Below, piece after piece: positions 54,963 to 63,431 of a DNA stretch of 64,000 bases. The translations under genes were made by a program, and so were the position numbers. This stretch comes from an uncultured bacterium (GTDB lineage Bacteria; Muiribacteriota; Ozemobacteria; Ozemobacterales; Ozemobacteraceae). The stretch is taken from NCBI GenBank assembly GCA_937949615.1, contig CALEDQ010000008.1, positions 682,001-746,000 of the forward strand, in the 5' to 3' direction. How positions within the stretch are numbered: the stretch's first letter is position 1; every line of letters begins with the position of its first letter. A model generated the notes under the pieces. It searched no databases and was not told the DNA's origin. It was given only the letters and a program-made list of their open reading frames with translations.

Positions 54963-55914
54963 AAAACTCAACCCAATAAAAGCTTTAAACCTGTTCCTGG
55001 CCGGGCTTTTGTCTGCCAGCCTTTTTCTGACTTCGCCTCAGGCAGCGGCAGCAACAGGTTATAATCAAGCTTTCTCAGACTACGAAATATATTCGCTTGG
55101 CGATTATAAGCCCCAAACGGTGAAAAAACCAGGCCTACTCAAGCCTTCACCGCGCAACGCTCTCAATTCAGAAGGGCTTGGGGGCTTTTTTGTCGGGGTC
55201 ACCGCCGATAAATTCGAATCTGATCAGATCATTCTCAGTTCAAGATACAAGTATCACAAGCTCACCAGCAACCTGGGCACCAGCTTTCACTCGACCGAGA
55301 AAGGCTCGGTTTCAACCTTCGAGTCATCGGTTAACTGGGTCGGCAAATGGGCAGAATGGGCGATAACTGTACCGATTCACGACTGGGAACTCAGTGCTCC
55401 AAGAACTTTCGGCGGTTATGCCGACAGCAATACCGGCCTCGGAAATATGAAAATCGGCGTAAAAGCAACCTATCTGCCCGACAAAAGCTATTATCGCTTT
55501 GCCTATGGGGCTGTGACAACCGTTACCACAGGGAATCCCGACAATATGCTGCCGGCCGGCTCAAAAAACAGTGATGAACTCAAACTTTTCGGCTGCGTTA
55601 CCACCAGCGAAACTGACCGCGCGACCGGCAACCTTGAACTGGGCACCGTTATTGATTCAGAAGGTGAAGACGATCGTTTTCTTTACCGCATGGGGCTGAG
55701 TTACGAGGCAACCAAACATGTTTCGGTCGTTGGCGAAATTGCCGGAGAAGTGCTTGGTGGCGACGACAAAGACACCCTCGACATGATCCTCGGAATCAGG
55801 CTGGCGCCCGGCGAAAAATTTACCCTTGAATTCGCCTGGTATCGCAACCTGAGAACTTATCGCAACTACGGCTGGGATGACCAGCTGCAGGCCGGCTACA
55901 GTCTGCGCTGGTAA
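54946..55914 (+). CDS. outer-membrane beta-barrel protein
   Basis: A 322-residue protein with signal peptide (cleavage near QAAAATGY), a short Pro-rich N-terminal stretch and then repeated amphipathic strands (FFVGVTADKF, IILSSRYKYHKL, YRFAYGAVTTVTTG, FTLEFAWYRNLRTY). The last residue is Trp after GYSLR, the aromatic end used as BAM signal in outer-membrane proteins. It may be a porin-like exit channel for the polymer handled by the upstream genes (inference). The TTG at 54946 overlaps the TPR gene by 17 nt; TTG 54949 is an alternative. Confidence 0.8.
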   Translation: MLPICKKLNPIKALNLFLAGLLSASLFLTSPQAAAATGYNQAFSDYEIYSLGDYKPQTVKKPGLLKPSPRNALNSEGLGGFFVGVTADKFESDQIILSSRYKYHKLTSNLGTSFHSTEKGSVSTFESSVNWVGKWAEWAITVPIHDWELSAPRTFGGYADSNTGLGNMKIGVKATYLPDKSYYRFAYGAVTTVTTGNPDNMLPAGSKNSDELKLFGCVTTSETDRATGNLELGTVIDSEGEDDRFLYRMGLSYEATKHVSVVGEIAGEVLGGDDKDTLDMILGIRLAPGEKFTLEFAWYRNLRTYRNYGWDDQLQAGYSLRW

Positions 55915-55920
55915 AGCAGT

Positions 55921-57510
55921 TCAGCGCACGCGCTTTTTCAGCTCGGCAATCATTTCCTGAGCAACCGCCCATTCACGCGAGTTTGCTGGTGCTTTGGCAA
56001 AAATCTTTTCAAACCGTGCAAGGGCCATTTTTCCGGCTTCCTGGTCACCTTTGAGAAGCAGCATGTCGGTATAGGCATTCGCGCTTTTCATCAGCAGCTG
56101 CAGATCGTCAGGTGATGAAGCCAGACCGGTTTCAAGAACAGCCACCGCATCAGAAAGTCGGCTTTCACGGCTGAGACGGTCTGCCTCTTCAACAATCTGT
56201 TCGACGCTCATGCGCTTGAGAACAAAATCGCTGGGTCGCGGCCGGTCTGTTTCTTCGCTGCCGCTGGCAACCGGCGTCTGAGCTGCCGCAGCCATCTGAG
56301 CAGCAGTCAGAGCATCTGCCCGTTCTTTGGCTTTTGCTTCGCGCTCGGCCTGTTCTGCCTCATAGCGTTCGACAATTCTTGAAGCTTCTTCGACAAATTG
56401 CGAATTTGCATTTTTTTTCGCACCGCCACTGGTTTCGAGAAAGCTTTTTAAATCCGGGACAGCCAGATCGAGGTTACCCGAAATATAAATCAGCAAACCA
56501 CGATAAAACTGACCGTTTGCCATGCGATTCGGGCGTTCCTTGAGGTATTCAAGCCCTTTTTTGATCAGACCGTTTTCAGGCTCGGCAAGAAAATCACGCT
56601 CGGCAAGAATACAGGCGACATATAGCTCAAGGGCTTTTTCAACATTGCCGGCATCCAGCTCATCCATGGCCTGATTAAAAATACTTGCACCGGCGCCCTT
56701 GCGGGTAGTGCGAAATTTTTTGCCTTCTTTGCTCTTTTCTTTCTCTTTGGCAAGGCGATCAGAGATTTTTTCAGCCGGTTCTGGCGGCTTCTGCAGATCT
56801 GGTTTGGGAGTAGCTGCAATCTGGGCTGGTTTTTCCGGCTCTGGTTTCGTGTCGGCGGCCGGCTGCCCGCCATAGGCTTTTGGCTGACTGGTTGCCGAAT
56901 CAACCAGATAAATCTGCGATTCTTCAAGGCCCGGGAGCAGAGGAACATTGTCACCGCCCTCAGAAAGAGCTCGCAGACGCTGCAAAGCCTGGGCAAACGA
57001 AGGGTTCAGCGACAGGGCTCTGCCGTAACTTTCACGGGCTTCCTGCATACGCCCCATAGCTTCATAGCACAGGCCCATATTGTAGGGAACCCAGTAAGAA
57101 TCCGGGTTAATTCGTTCAGCCTGCTTGTAGCAGTGCAGGCTGTCGCGATACTGGCCACTCTTTTTATAAAGAATGCCAAGATTGTTATAGGCATGAAAAT
57201 TGTCAGGATCGATTCTCAACAGCACAAAATAAGCCTCGACCGCTTTGACAAAGTTGTTGGCAAGGCTGTATTCCATCGCCAGATTCAGATGCGCCTCGAT
57301 ATCACGGGGGTTATCGATAAGTCGCTGCTGCAACTGGTAAATGCGCCCAGCATTGATTGAAGCCTCAAGGCTTACCGGCTGCATCAGAAGACAAAAGCAC
57401 ACCGCGAGAATAAAACTGCTCGCGGTGTTGGCGAGTCTGAACAGAAGCAATATCAGATCAGATTCAGCGCGCTTCGACAAGAAATTTGATTGCTGTTTTT
57501 TCGTTTCCAT
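55921..57510 (-). CDS. TPR-repeat protein with N-terminal membrane segment (529 aa)
   Basis: After a charged 25-residue N-terminus there is one hydrophobic segment (about 26-48, signal peptide or anchor). Four TPR-like repeats follow (about 55-185: DPDNFHAYNNLGILYKKSGQ, NPDSYWVPYNMGLCYEAMGR). Next is a Pro/Lys/Ala-rich linker (about 200-260), a second TPR/helical block (about 265-365), another Ala/Glu-rich linker, and a final helical repeat region (about 425-525). It is likely periplasmic and membrane-tethered. The start lies inside spoVS (47-nt overlap), and ATG 57510 is preferred over TTG 57513. It converges on the envelope operon with a 6-nt gap. Confidence 0.78.
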   Translation of the reverse strand: METKKQQSNFLSKRAESDLILLLFRLANTASSFILAVCFCLLMQPVSLEASINAGRIYQLQQRLIDNPRDIEAHLNLAMEYSLANNFVKAVEAYFVLLRIDPDNFHAYNNLGILYKKSGQYRDSLHCYKQAERINPDSYWVPYNMGLCYEAMGRMQEARESYGRALSLNPSFAQALQRLRALSEGGDNVPLLPGLEESQIYLVDSATSQPKAYGGQPAADTKPEPEKPAQIAATPKPDLQKPPEPAEKISDRLAKEKEKSKEGKKFRTTRKGAGASIFNQAMDELDAGNVEKALELYVACILAERDFLAEPENGLIKKGLEYLKERPNRMANGQFYRGLLIYISGNLDLAVPDLKSFLETSGGAKKNANSQFVEEASRIVERYEAEQAEREAKAKERADALTAAQMAAAAQTPVASGSEETDRPRPSDFVLKRMSVEQIVEEADRLSRESRLSDAVAVLETGLASSPDDLQLLMKSANAYTDMLLLKGDQEAGKMALARFEKIFAKAPANSREWAVAQEMIAELKKRVR

Positions 57511-57724
57511 CAATTTCTATTTTGGCAAAGGCAATCATTGTATAAAGCTCAATGCCCTTTGGTGCGACATAACCTCTGGTTACTGCAATTGATTTTACTG
57601 CCTGATTCACGGCCCCTGCCCCCACTGCCAGCAGTTCTACCTGTTTATCCTGTTCGAGAACTGCAGCAATGGCACCGGCAACCGACTTCGGATTCGACGA
57701 TGATGCGACTCTGAGTATTTCCAT
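57464..57724 (-). CDS. spoVS: stage V sporulation protein S (SpoVS) homologue
   Basis: An 86-residue protein matching the SpoVS/Alba-like family: RVASSSNPKSVAGAIAAVL, VGAGAVNQAVKSIAVTRGY, VAPKGIEL and an EKTAIKFLVEAR ending. In spore formers SpoVS influences septation and coat assembly; in non-sporulating bacteria its role is unclear, and a nucleic-acid-binding function is suspected from the fold. AAGGAGAGG precedes the ATG, and a good promoter sits 54 nt further up. The TPR gene begins within its 3' end. Confidence 0.92.
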   Translation of the reverse strand: MEILRVASSSNPKSVAGAIAAVLEQDKQVELLAVGAGAVNQAVKSIAVTRGYVAPKGIELYTMIAFAKIEIDGNEKTAIKFLVEAR

Positions 57725-57777
57725 CTTGAGCCTCTCCTTTAGCTATGTTAAAAACCCAACAACCTCTTCACACTAAA

Positions 57778-57807
57778 ATTATAAACAAAAAAGGCATTAA
57801 TATGCAA
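57778..57807 (-). promoter_or_regulatory. spoVS promoter
   Basis: On the minus strand TTGCAT (57807-57802) and a perfect TATAAT (57783-57778) are 18 bp apart. Between this and the fabF terminator (57808-57912) I see nothing notable. Confidence 0.6.
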
Positions 57808-57912
57808 ACGCTTTATTGATTGCGCGTACAATCTGAGACGGCCTCCGATTTTTCCATACCCACAAACCCCCATGGCGAGCGGTTTTCAGAGCCGCGCTCA
57901 ACAAACAGTCAG

Positions 57913-57957
57913 AAATAAAAAACAGGGGCTGCCTCACTCAATTGTGAAACAGCCCCT
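57913..57957 (-). terminator. terminator of the fatty-acid operon
   Basis: AGGGGCTG/CAGCCCCT (57924-57931 with 57950-57957), read on the minus strand and followed by TTTTTTATTT (to 57913). It is placed 16 nt after the fabF stop. Confidence 0.82.
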
Positions 57958-57972
57958 TTAGAATCATTGAAT

Positions 57973-59211
57973 TTATTCTGGCTTTACAAACAAAACGCTG
58001 GCGTTCTGGCCGCCGAAACCGAATGAGTTGACCAGGCCACCGTCAATCTGCTTGTTCTTGGCAGAAAGTGGCGCAAGATCAAGATCCTGCAGTTCAGGAT
58101 CGACATTTTCAAGGTTGATGGTCGGGTGAATGAAGCCCTGCTGCATCTGCAGAATTGTAGCGACTGAGCCTACCGCCCCGGCGGCACCGAGCAAATGTCC
58201 GATCATCGACTTGGTTGAATTGATGGTAATATTGCCAACTTTGTCGCCAAAAACGCGGCGTACGGCTTTCATTTCGGCCAGATCGCCAATCGGGGTACTG
58301 GTTCCATGAGCGTTAACATAATTGATACGCTCGATCGGGAAATTCATAAAATTGATTGCCTTCATCATGGCACGATATCCACCTTCACCCTCTGGATGAG
58401 GGGCGGTCAGGTGGTAAGCATCTGCAGTTGCACCATAACCCTTTATTTCGGCAAGAACTCTGGCCCCGCGACGGCGGGCGCTTTCTTCGCTCTCGATAAC
58501 GAGAACGCCGGCCCCTTCGCCCATGACAAAACCATCACGGTCTTTATCGAAAGGTCTTGAGGCTCTTTCTGGTTCGCCGTTGCGCGTAGACAGGGCTTTC
58601 ATCTTGGCAAAACCCGCAACGGTCAGAGGGGTAATCGCTGATTCAGCACCACCGCAGACCATAATGTCACATTCATCATGAATAATCTTGAGAAAAGCTT
58701 CACCGATACCATGCAGACCAGAGGCACAGGCAGAGACTACGCAATAATTCGGGCCATTGAAGCCATATTCCATGGCGATGCAGCCGGCTGATATATTGCA
58801 GATCATCATCGGAACCAGAAATGGACTGACACGGCTCGGACCACTGGTGCGACAGGTTTCAAATTCTTCTTCAAACGTATGAATGCCGCCAATACCGGTT
58901 GACACAGTAACACCGACCCTGAAAGAATCATAATTCTTCTCTTTGAGACCGGCCATATCAACGGCCATAGCAGCGGCCGACATCGCGAACTGTGAATAGC
59001 GATCATGACGGCGCACTTCTTTTTTATTCATATACTGCTCAGGATCAAAATTCTTCACCTGGCCGGCAATCTGAACCGAATGCTTTGATGCATCAAAACA
59101 GCTGATCGGACTGACGCCGCTTTTGCCCTGTCTGAGGCTTTCTGCAAGCTGGTCGACTCCGATGCCAATCGGGGTCACTGCCCCAATGCCTGTGACAAAA
59201 ACGCGTTTCAT
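57973..59211 (-). CDS. fabF: 3-oxoacyl-ACP synthase II (FabF)
   Basis: A 412-residue elongating condensing enzyme of FASII. The Cys-His-His triad is seen in VVSACASGLHG, NAHGTSTPIGD and STKSMIGHLLGAAGAV. The N-terminal RVFVTGIGAVTPIG and FGFGGQNA at the C-terminus are typical. CAGGAGG precedes the ATG. It is the last gene of the operon; 128 nt separate it from the preceding flavin reductase gene. Confidence 0.96.
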   Translation of the reverse strand: MKRVFVTGIGAVTPIGIGVDQLAESLRQGKSGVSPISCFDASKHSVQIAGQVKNFDPEQYMNKKEVRRHDRYSQFAMSAAAMAVDMAGLKEKNYDSFRVGVTVSTGIGGIHTFEEEFETCRTSGPSRVSPFLVPMMICNISAGCIAMEYGFNGPNYCVVSACASGLHGIGEAFLKIIHDECDIMVCGGAESAITPLTVAGFAKMKALSTRNGEPERASRPFDKDRDGFVMGEGAGVLVIESEESARRRGARVLAEIKGYGATADAYHLTAPHPEGEGGYRAMMKAINFMNFPIERINYVNAHGTSTPIGDLAEMKAVRRVFGDKVGNITINSTKSMIGHLLGAAGAVGSVATILQMQQGFIHPTINLENVDPELQDLDLAPLSAKNKQIDGGLVNSFGFGGQNASVLFVKPE

Positions 59212-59339
59212 TTTGTTGTCCTCCTGAGTCTGTCTAAAAAAGTTACAAAAGGTTTGTACCAGAGTTGAGCTGTTGAGTCAATAGCAAATCACCGGAAACC
59301 CGGCAAAGTGAAAACTAGTTAAAAAGAGAGTTTTGTCGC

Positions 59340-60290
59340 TTAATTGCGATATTCGAGACCTTTGAAAAACATCTCGAAAATTTCTGCGACCGAAAGAATC
59401 TCGTTAATGCGGTAAACATGTTCTCCGGCGAAAACGAGACCTTTTTCAAGATCACCGGCCCTGGCATCGATCAGGGCCTGAATAATACAGAAACGTCTTG
59501 AGCACTTCTTGAGGCAGCTGATACATTTCGGGTGATGCGCCTTGTCGGCGGCGACCTTGTCGGTGAAAGGTGTCGGAAGTGCGTTGCCCCAGAGACCAAC
59601 CGGGCTCATGATGCGAAAAACATCGCCTTTTTTGGCTTTCAGGTAGGTATCATGAAATGGCTTTTCAACATTGGCTTCGAAACTTGCGGCAAAACGGGTA
59701 CCAACCTGAACGCCGTCAGCACCGAAATTGAAAGCGTCGATAATGTCCTGCTGATCGATGATGCCGCCGGCAAGAAGAACCGGAATGCTCACGGCCTTTT
59801 TCACTTCAGGAAAAATGTCTCTGGCCAGGCGCTCGGTTCCGAGGTGGCCGCCGGCTTCACTGCCTTCGACAACTACGGCAGAAGCCCCCAGTTTTTCAGC
59901 GAGGGCAGCGACACGGTCACTCGAAACAATCGGCACTACCGGAATATCGAAGTCGCGGCCAATGTCGAAGATATCGCGGGAAAAGCCAGCGCCGGCAATC
60001 AAAGCATCGATTCCGGCCTCAGCGGCGGCTTTCATTACCGGAGCGAATCCTGATGCTGCCACCATGGTGTTGATACCAACTATACCGCCATTGGCAATAC
60101 TTCTGGCAATTTTGATCTCATTGCGCACTTCTTCTGGCTCCATGCCTGAACCAGCGATAAGGCCAATGCCTCCTTCGCGGGCTACCGATCCGGCAAGCTT
60201 GCCGGTAGAGACACGAATAGCCATGCCCCCCTGCATGAGTGGGTATTTTGGCTGCAATTTACCAATTTTGAGTCGTGGCAGAATTTTCAC
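59340..60290 (-). CDS. FMN-dependent enoyl reductase/nitronate monooxygenase-type enzyme with Cys cluster
   Basis: A 316-residue TIM-barrel flavoprotein of the FabK/2-nitropropane dioxygenase family (YPLMQGGMAIRVSTG; VVEGSEAGGHLG; LLAGGIIDQQDI; GADGVQVGTRF). It is a second paralogue of the FabK-like gene at 62417-63373. It differs by a Cys cluster near residue 270 (KCISCLKKCSRRFC, spacing CX2CX3CX4C), possibly a metal or Fe-S site. GTG 60290 is chosen, with CTGGAG 6 nt upstream; the longer frame to 60341 runs into a hairpin. Located between acpP and fabF, it probably works in fatty-acid synthesis or acyl quality control. Confidence 0.83.
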   Translation of the reverse strand: MKILPRLKIGKLQPKYPLMQGGMAIRVSTGKLAGSVAREGGIGLIAGSGMEPEEVRNEIKIARSIANGGIVGINTMVAASGFAPVMKAAAEAGIDALIAGAGFSRDIFDIGRDFDIPVVPIVSSDRVAALAEKLGASAVVVEGSEAGGHLGTERLARDIFPEVKKAVSIPVLLAGGIIDQQDIIDAFNFGADGVQVGTRFAASFEANVEKPFHDTYLKAKKGDVFRIMSPVGLWGNALPTPFTDKVAADKAHHPKCISCLKKCSRRFCIIQALIDARAGDLEKGLVFAGEHVYRINEILSVAEIFEMFFKGLEYRN

Positions 60291-60309
60291 CTGAATCTCC
60301 AGTAACACT

Positions 60310-60339
60310 GCCGGCCGGTTTAAACAAAAACCGGCCGGC
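60310..60339. repeat. intercistronic 12-bp hairpin after acpP
   Basis: GCCGGCCGGTTT (60310-60321) and AAACCGGCCGGC (60328-60339) are perfectly complementary with a 6-nt loop. No T-tract follows on either strand, so it more likely stabilises or processes the acpP message than terminates it. Confidence 0.6.
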
Positions 60340-60355
60340 AAGCTTATGTTTTCTA

Positions 60356-60592
60356 TCAGCCTTTTTTGTTGGTAATGTAATCAACCGCGTCTTTAACGGT
60401 TTTCAGTTTTTCGGCATCTTCATCGGGAATTTCGATTTCGAAATGCTCTTCGAGGTCCATTACCAGCTCAACAGTGTCAAGACTGTCGGCGCCAAGATCT
60501 TCAATAAAACTGGCTTCAAGGGTGACCTGTTTTTCATCGACCTGGAGCTTGTCAACAACGATTCTTTTGATTTCTTCAAAATAGTTACTCAT
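60356..60592 (-). CDS. acpP: acyl carrier protein
   Basis: A 78-residue acidic four-helix carrier. The phosphopantetheine serine lies in the classic GADSLDTVELVM motif (Ser37). A normal start (MSNYFEEIKRIV) follows an AGGAGG ribosome site. It is placed between fabG and fabF as in most FASII clusters. Confidence 0.97.
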   Translation of the reverse strand: MSNYFEEIKRIVVDKLQVDEKQVTLEASFIEDLGADSLDTVELVMDLEEHFEIEIPDEDAEKLKTVKDAVDYITNKKG

Positions 60593-60624
60593 TTAATAAT
60601 TCCTCCTGAAAATTTGCGGACGGG

Positions 60625-61386
60625 TCAGGACATTACCATGCCGCCATCGACGGTCAGTACCTGCCCTGTGATATACGATGCCTTGTCTGAGGCCAGAAAA
60701 ACCACGGCGTTGGCGACGTCGCGGGGATTTCCAAAACTGTTTAACGGAATCTGTGCCAGCATCTGTTCTTTAACCTTCTCGGGAAGAACAGCAGTCATAT
60801 CAGAATTGATGAAACCAGGAGCAATTGCATTCGAACGAATGCCCTTGCGACCGAATTCTTTGGCGAAGCTCTTGGTGAAACCAATGATGCCAGCCTTGCT
60901 GGCCGCATAATTTGCCTGACCGGCGTTACCCATCAGACCAATAACGGATGCGATGTTGATTACCGAACCGCCCTTCTGCTTCAACATGGTTCTGACAACA
61001 GCCTTTGACATCAAAAAAGTGCCCTTGAGGTTGATTTTGAGAACCAGGTCCCAGGCGTCTTCATCCATGCGCATCAGCAGACCGTCACGAGTAATGCCGG
61101 CATTGTTCACCAGCACGTCAATGCGACCAAAAGCCGCAACGGCAGCTTCGGTAAGCTTTTCGGCATCTTCGGATTTGGATACGTCAGCTTTGCATGTTGC
61201 GACGGTCATCTTTGCAGCTTCAAGTTCGGCTTTTGCCTTGGCAAGGCCCTCTTCATTGATATCAGAGAGAACGACACGATAACCGGCTTCACCCATGGCA
61301 CGGGCAATTTCAAGACCGATCCCGCGGGCAGAACCAGTTACAATCGCGACTGGCCTTTCTGCTGCAGTGTTTTCTGAACTGTTCAT
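60625..61386 (-). CDS. fabG: 3-oxoacyl-ACP reductase (FabG)
   Basis: A 253-residue short-chain dehydrogenase. It has the cofactor motif TGSARGIG, NNAGITRDGLLMRM, and the catalytic Ser/Tyr/Lys in NIASVIGLMGNAGQANYAASKAG. The ending YITGQVLTVDGGMVM is FabG-like. It has a short extra N-terminal tail (MNSSENTAAERP). The ribosome site GAGG is 6 nt upstream. Confidence 0.96.
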   Translation of the reverse strand: MNSSENTAAERPVAIVTGSARGIGLEIARAMGEAGYRVVLSDINEEGLAKAKAELEAAKMTVATCKADVSKSEDAEKLTEAAVAAFGRIDVLVNNAGITRDGLLMRMDEDAWDLVLKINLKGTFLMSKAVVRTMLKQKGGSVINIASVIGLMGNAGQANYAASKAGIIGFTKSFAKEFGRKGIRSNAIAPGFINSDMTAVLPEKVKEQMLAQIPLNSFGNPRDVANAVVFLASDKASYITGQVLTVDGGMVMS

Positions 61387-61414
61387 GCTTACCTCGTATA
61401 AACTATTGTAATTA

Positions 61415-61434
61415 AATAACAGGTGGCTGTTATT
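61415..61434. repeat. intercistronic hairpin between fabD and fabG
   Basis: AATAACAG (61415-61422) and CTGTTATT (61427-61434) are perfectly complementary around GTGG. The U-tract is weak, so at most partial termination is expected. Confidence 0.4.
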
Positions 61435-61468
61435 ACAGCTTTTAGTGTGAGTTTGTCAAGCCTGATTT

Positions 61469-62401
61469 TCAGAAAGCCTGATTTGCCTGCAACAGTTGTT
61501 CAAGAGTCTGCGGGTCGGCAGCAAAAGAGGTATTCACCGAAGGCGCAATTTTCTTATTCAGCCCGGCAAGAACTTTTCCGGGACCGACTTCAACGAACTC
61601 AGACACGCCGTGAGTCAGCATATTGTTGACAGCATCTTCATAACGCACCGAACCGGTAATCTGATCGAGCAGCTTTCTTTTCAGTTCTGAAGCAGAAACT
61701 GTCGGCTGAGCATCGACGTTACAGAAAACCGGAACCCTGGCATTACTGAAGCTTATCTTTTCAAGCTCAACAGCAACCTGGTCGCGAGCCTTCTGCATCA
61801 GGGGCGAATGAAATGGCCCCGAAACTTCAAGCGAAACGACCTTGCGGGCGCCTCTGGCAGTAGCCAGTTCACCAGCTTTTTTGACCGCAGCGGTCAGACC
61901 AGAAATAACCAGCTGCCCCGGGCAATTGTAATTGGCAATCTGGCAGGTACCTTCAGCTGAAGCTTCACGACAGACCTGTTCGAGCTCCTCGCGGCCAAGC
62001 ATCATGACAGCACTCATGGCACCGGTTCCTGCCGGGCAGGCTTCTTCCATGGCACGGGCGCGCACATCAACCAGTCTGATCAAATCTTCAAAAGAAGCAA
62101 CACCGGCAGCAAAAAGCGCATTATACTCGCCAAGACTATGGCCGGCAGTAGCACCGTATTCCCAGCTGTTTTTTCTCAGCCATTCAGTGAGAATGGCCGA
62201 GGTAAGAAAAATCGCCGGCTGCGTGTTAACCGTTTTTTTAAGCTCTTCTTCCGGGCCGTTATAACAGATTTCGCTGAGACGACGGCCAAGAATTGCATCG
62301 GCGCGGGCAGCCATTTCAGCAGCCCACGGAAAAGTTTCAACCATGGCTTTTGCCATACCGACTTTCTGAGAGCCCTGACCAGGAAAAATCAATGCTTTCA
62401 T
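61469..62401 (-). CDS. fabD: malonyl-CoA:ACP transacylase (FabD)
   Basis: A 310-residue acyltransferase that loads malonyl onto ACP. The FPGQGSQKVGM start, GHSLGEYNAL with the nucleophile Ser, and SGPFHSPLM with the catalytic His are all present. It lies 15 nt after the FabK-type gene. The length is normal. Confidence 0.96.
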   Translation of the reverse strand: MKALIFPGQGSQKVGMAKAMVETFPWAAEMAARADAILGRRLSEICYNGPEEELKKTVNTQPAIFLTSAILTEWLRKNSWEYGATAGHSLGEYNALFAAGVASFEDLIRLVDVRARAMEEACPAGTGAMSAVMMLGREELEQVCREASAEGTCQIANYNCPGQLVISGLTAAVKKAGELATARGARKVVSLEVSGPFHSPLMQKARDQVAVELEKISFSNARVPVFCNVDAQPTVSASELKRKLLDQITGSVRYEDAVNNMLTHGVSEFVEVGPGKVLAGLNKKIAPSVNTSFAADPQTLEQLLQANQAF

Positions 62402-62416
62402 GCTTCTACTCCCGTA

Positions 62417-63373
62417 TCAGCTTTTTTTGACGGGCCGAAACTGCTGGAGACGCTCGAAAACCTTGTAATAATCAGTTTCGATACTCTGAATGATCTCGGC
62501 GGCGGTCTCTTCACGATTCAACATGCCGCTGATCTGGCCGGCCATAACCGAACCTTCTTCAGTATTTCCGTCGACAACTGACATTTTGAGACGGCCACGA
62601 CCAAGTTCTTCTAGTTCTTCAGGTGAAGCACCTTTATATTCTTTTTCAAGATACTCTTTGGTCAGCCGGTTGCGAATAACACGCACCGGGTGCCCGAGAG
62701 TCACACCAGTCGTGACTGTGTCGCGATCTTTGGCCTTAAGAACCGATTCTTTGTAATTCGGGTGTGCGTGGCACTCTTTGGCAAGAATGAATCTGGTGCC
62801 CATCTGAACGGCTTCGGCACCAAGTGCAAAAGCAGCCGCAACACCGCGACCATCCGCAATGCCGCCGGCAGCAATCACCGGAATTGAAACCGCATCGACA
62901 ATCTGTGGAATCAGAACCATGGTGGTAATTTCACCAACATGCCCGCCAGATTCATGGCCTTCGGCAATCAGAGCGTCGACGCCCGACCGTTCAAGGCGTT
63001 TTGCCAGAGCGACAGAAGAAACAACCGGAATTACCTTGATGCCTTCGTCTTTAAAACGCTTAACCAGCGGCCCGGGATTACCGGCACCGGTAGTGACGAC
63101 CGGAACTTTTTCCTGAAGACAAACTTCGACGACTCCAGGAGCGGTTGGCATCATCAACATGATATTGACACCAAACGGTTTGTCGGTAAGACTTTTGATC
63201 TTGTGAATTTCCTGACGCACAAGTTCGGGGTCAAGCGAACCTGAGCCGAAAACACCGAGACCACCAGCGTTGCTGACGGCCGCAACAAGATTGGCTGAGC
63301 TGACCCAGGCCATACCGCCCTGAAAAATGGGATATTTGATGCCAAGAAGCTTGGTAATTCTGGTTTCTATCAT
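62417..63373 (-). CDS. fabK: enoyl-ACP reductase II (FabK)
   Basis: A 318-residue FMN-dependent enoyl-ACP reductase performing the last step of each elongation cycle. Motifs: YPIFQGGMAWVSSANLVAAV, GVNIMLM, ALIAEGHESGGHVGE with the active-site His, VIAAGGIADGRGVAAA and GAEAVQMGTRFI. Nitronate monooxygenases share this fold, but the position directly between plsX and fabD argues for FabK. It occupies the site where fabH usually lies. The minus-strand ATG is at 63373. Confidence 0.9.
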   Translation of the reverse strand: MIETRITKLLGIKYPIFQGGMAWVSSANLVAAVSNAGGLGVFGSGSLDPELVRQEIHKIKSLTDKPFGVNIMLMMPTAPGVVEVCLQEKVPVVTTGAGNPGPLVKRFKDEGIKVIPVVSSVALAKRLERSGVDALIAEGHESGGHVGEITTMVLIPQIVDAVSIPVIAAGGIADGRGVAAAFALGAEAVQMGTRFILAKECHAHPNYKESVLKAKDRDTVTTGVTLGHPVRVIRNRLTKEYLEKEYKGASPEELEELGRGRLKMSVVDGNTEEGSVMAGQISGMLNREETAAEIIQSIETDYYKVFERLQQFRPVKKS

Positions 63374-63431
63374 AATCGCAGAGAATCTCCCTTGAAAAAA
63401 TCAGCAGGCCCCGACTGAATGGCTCTCCTGC

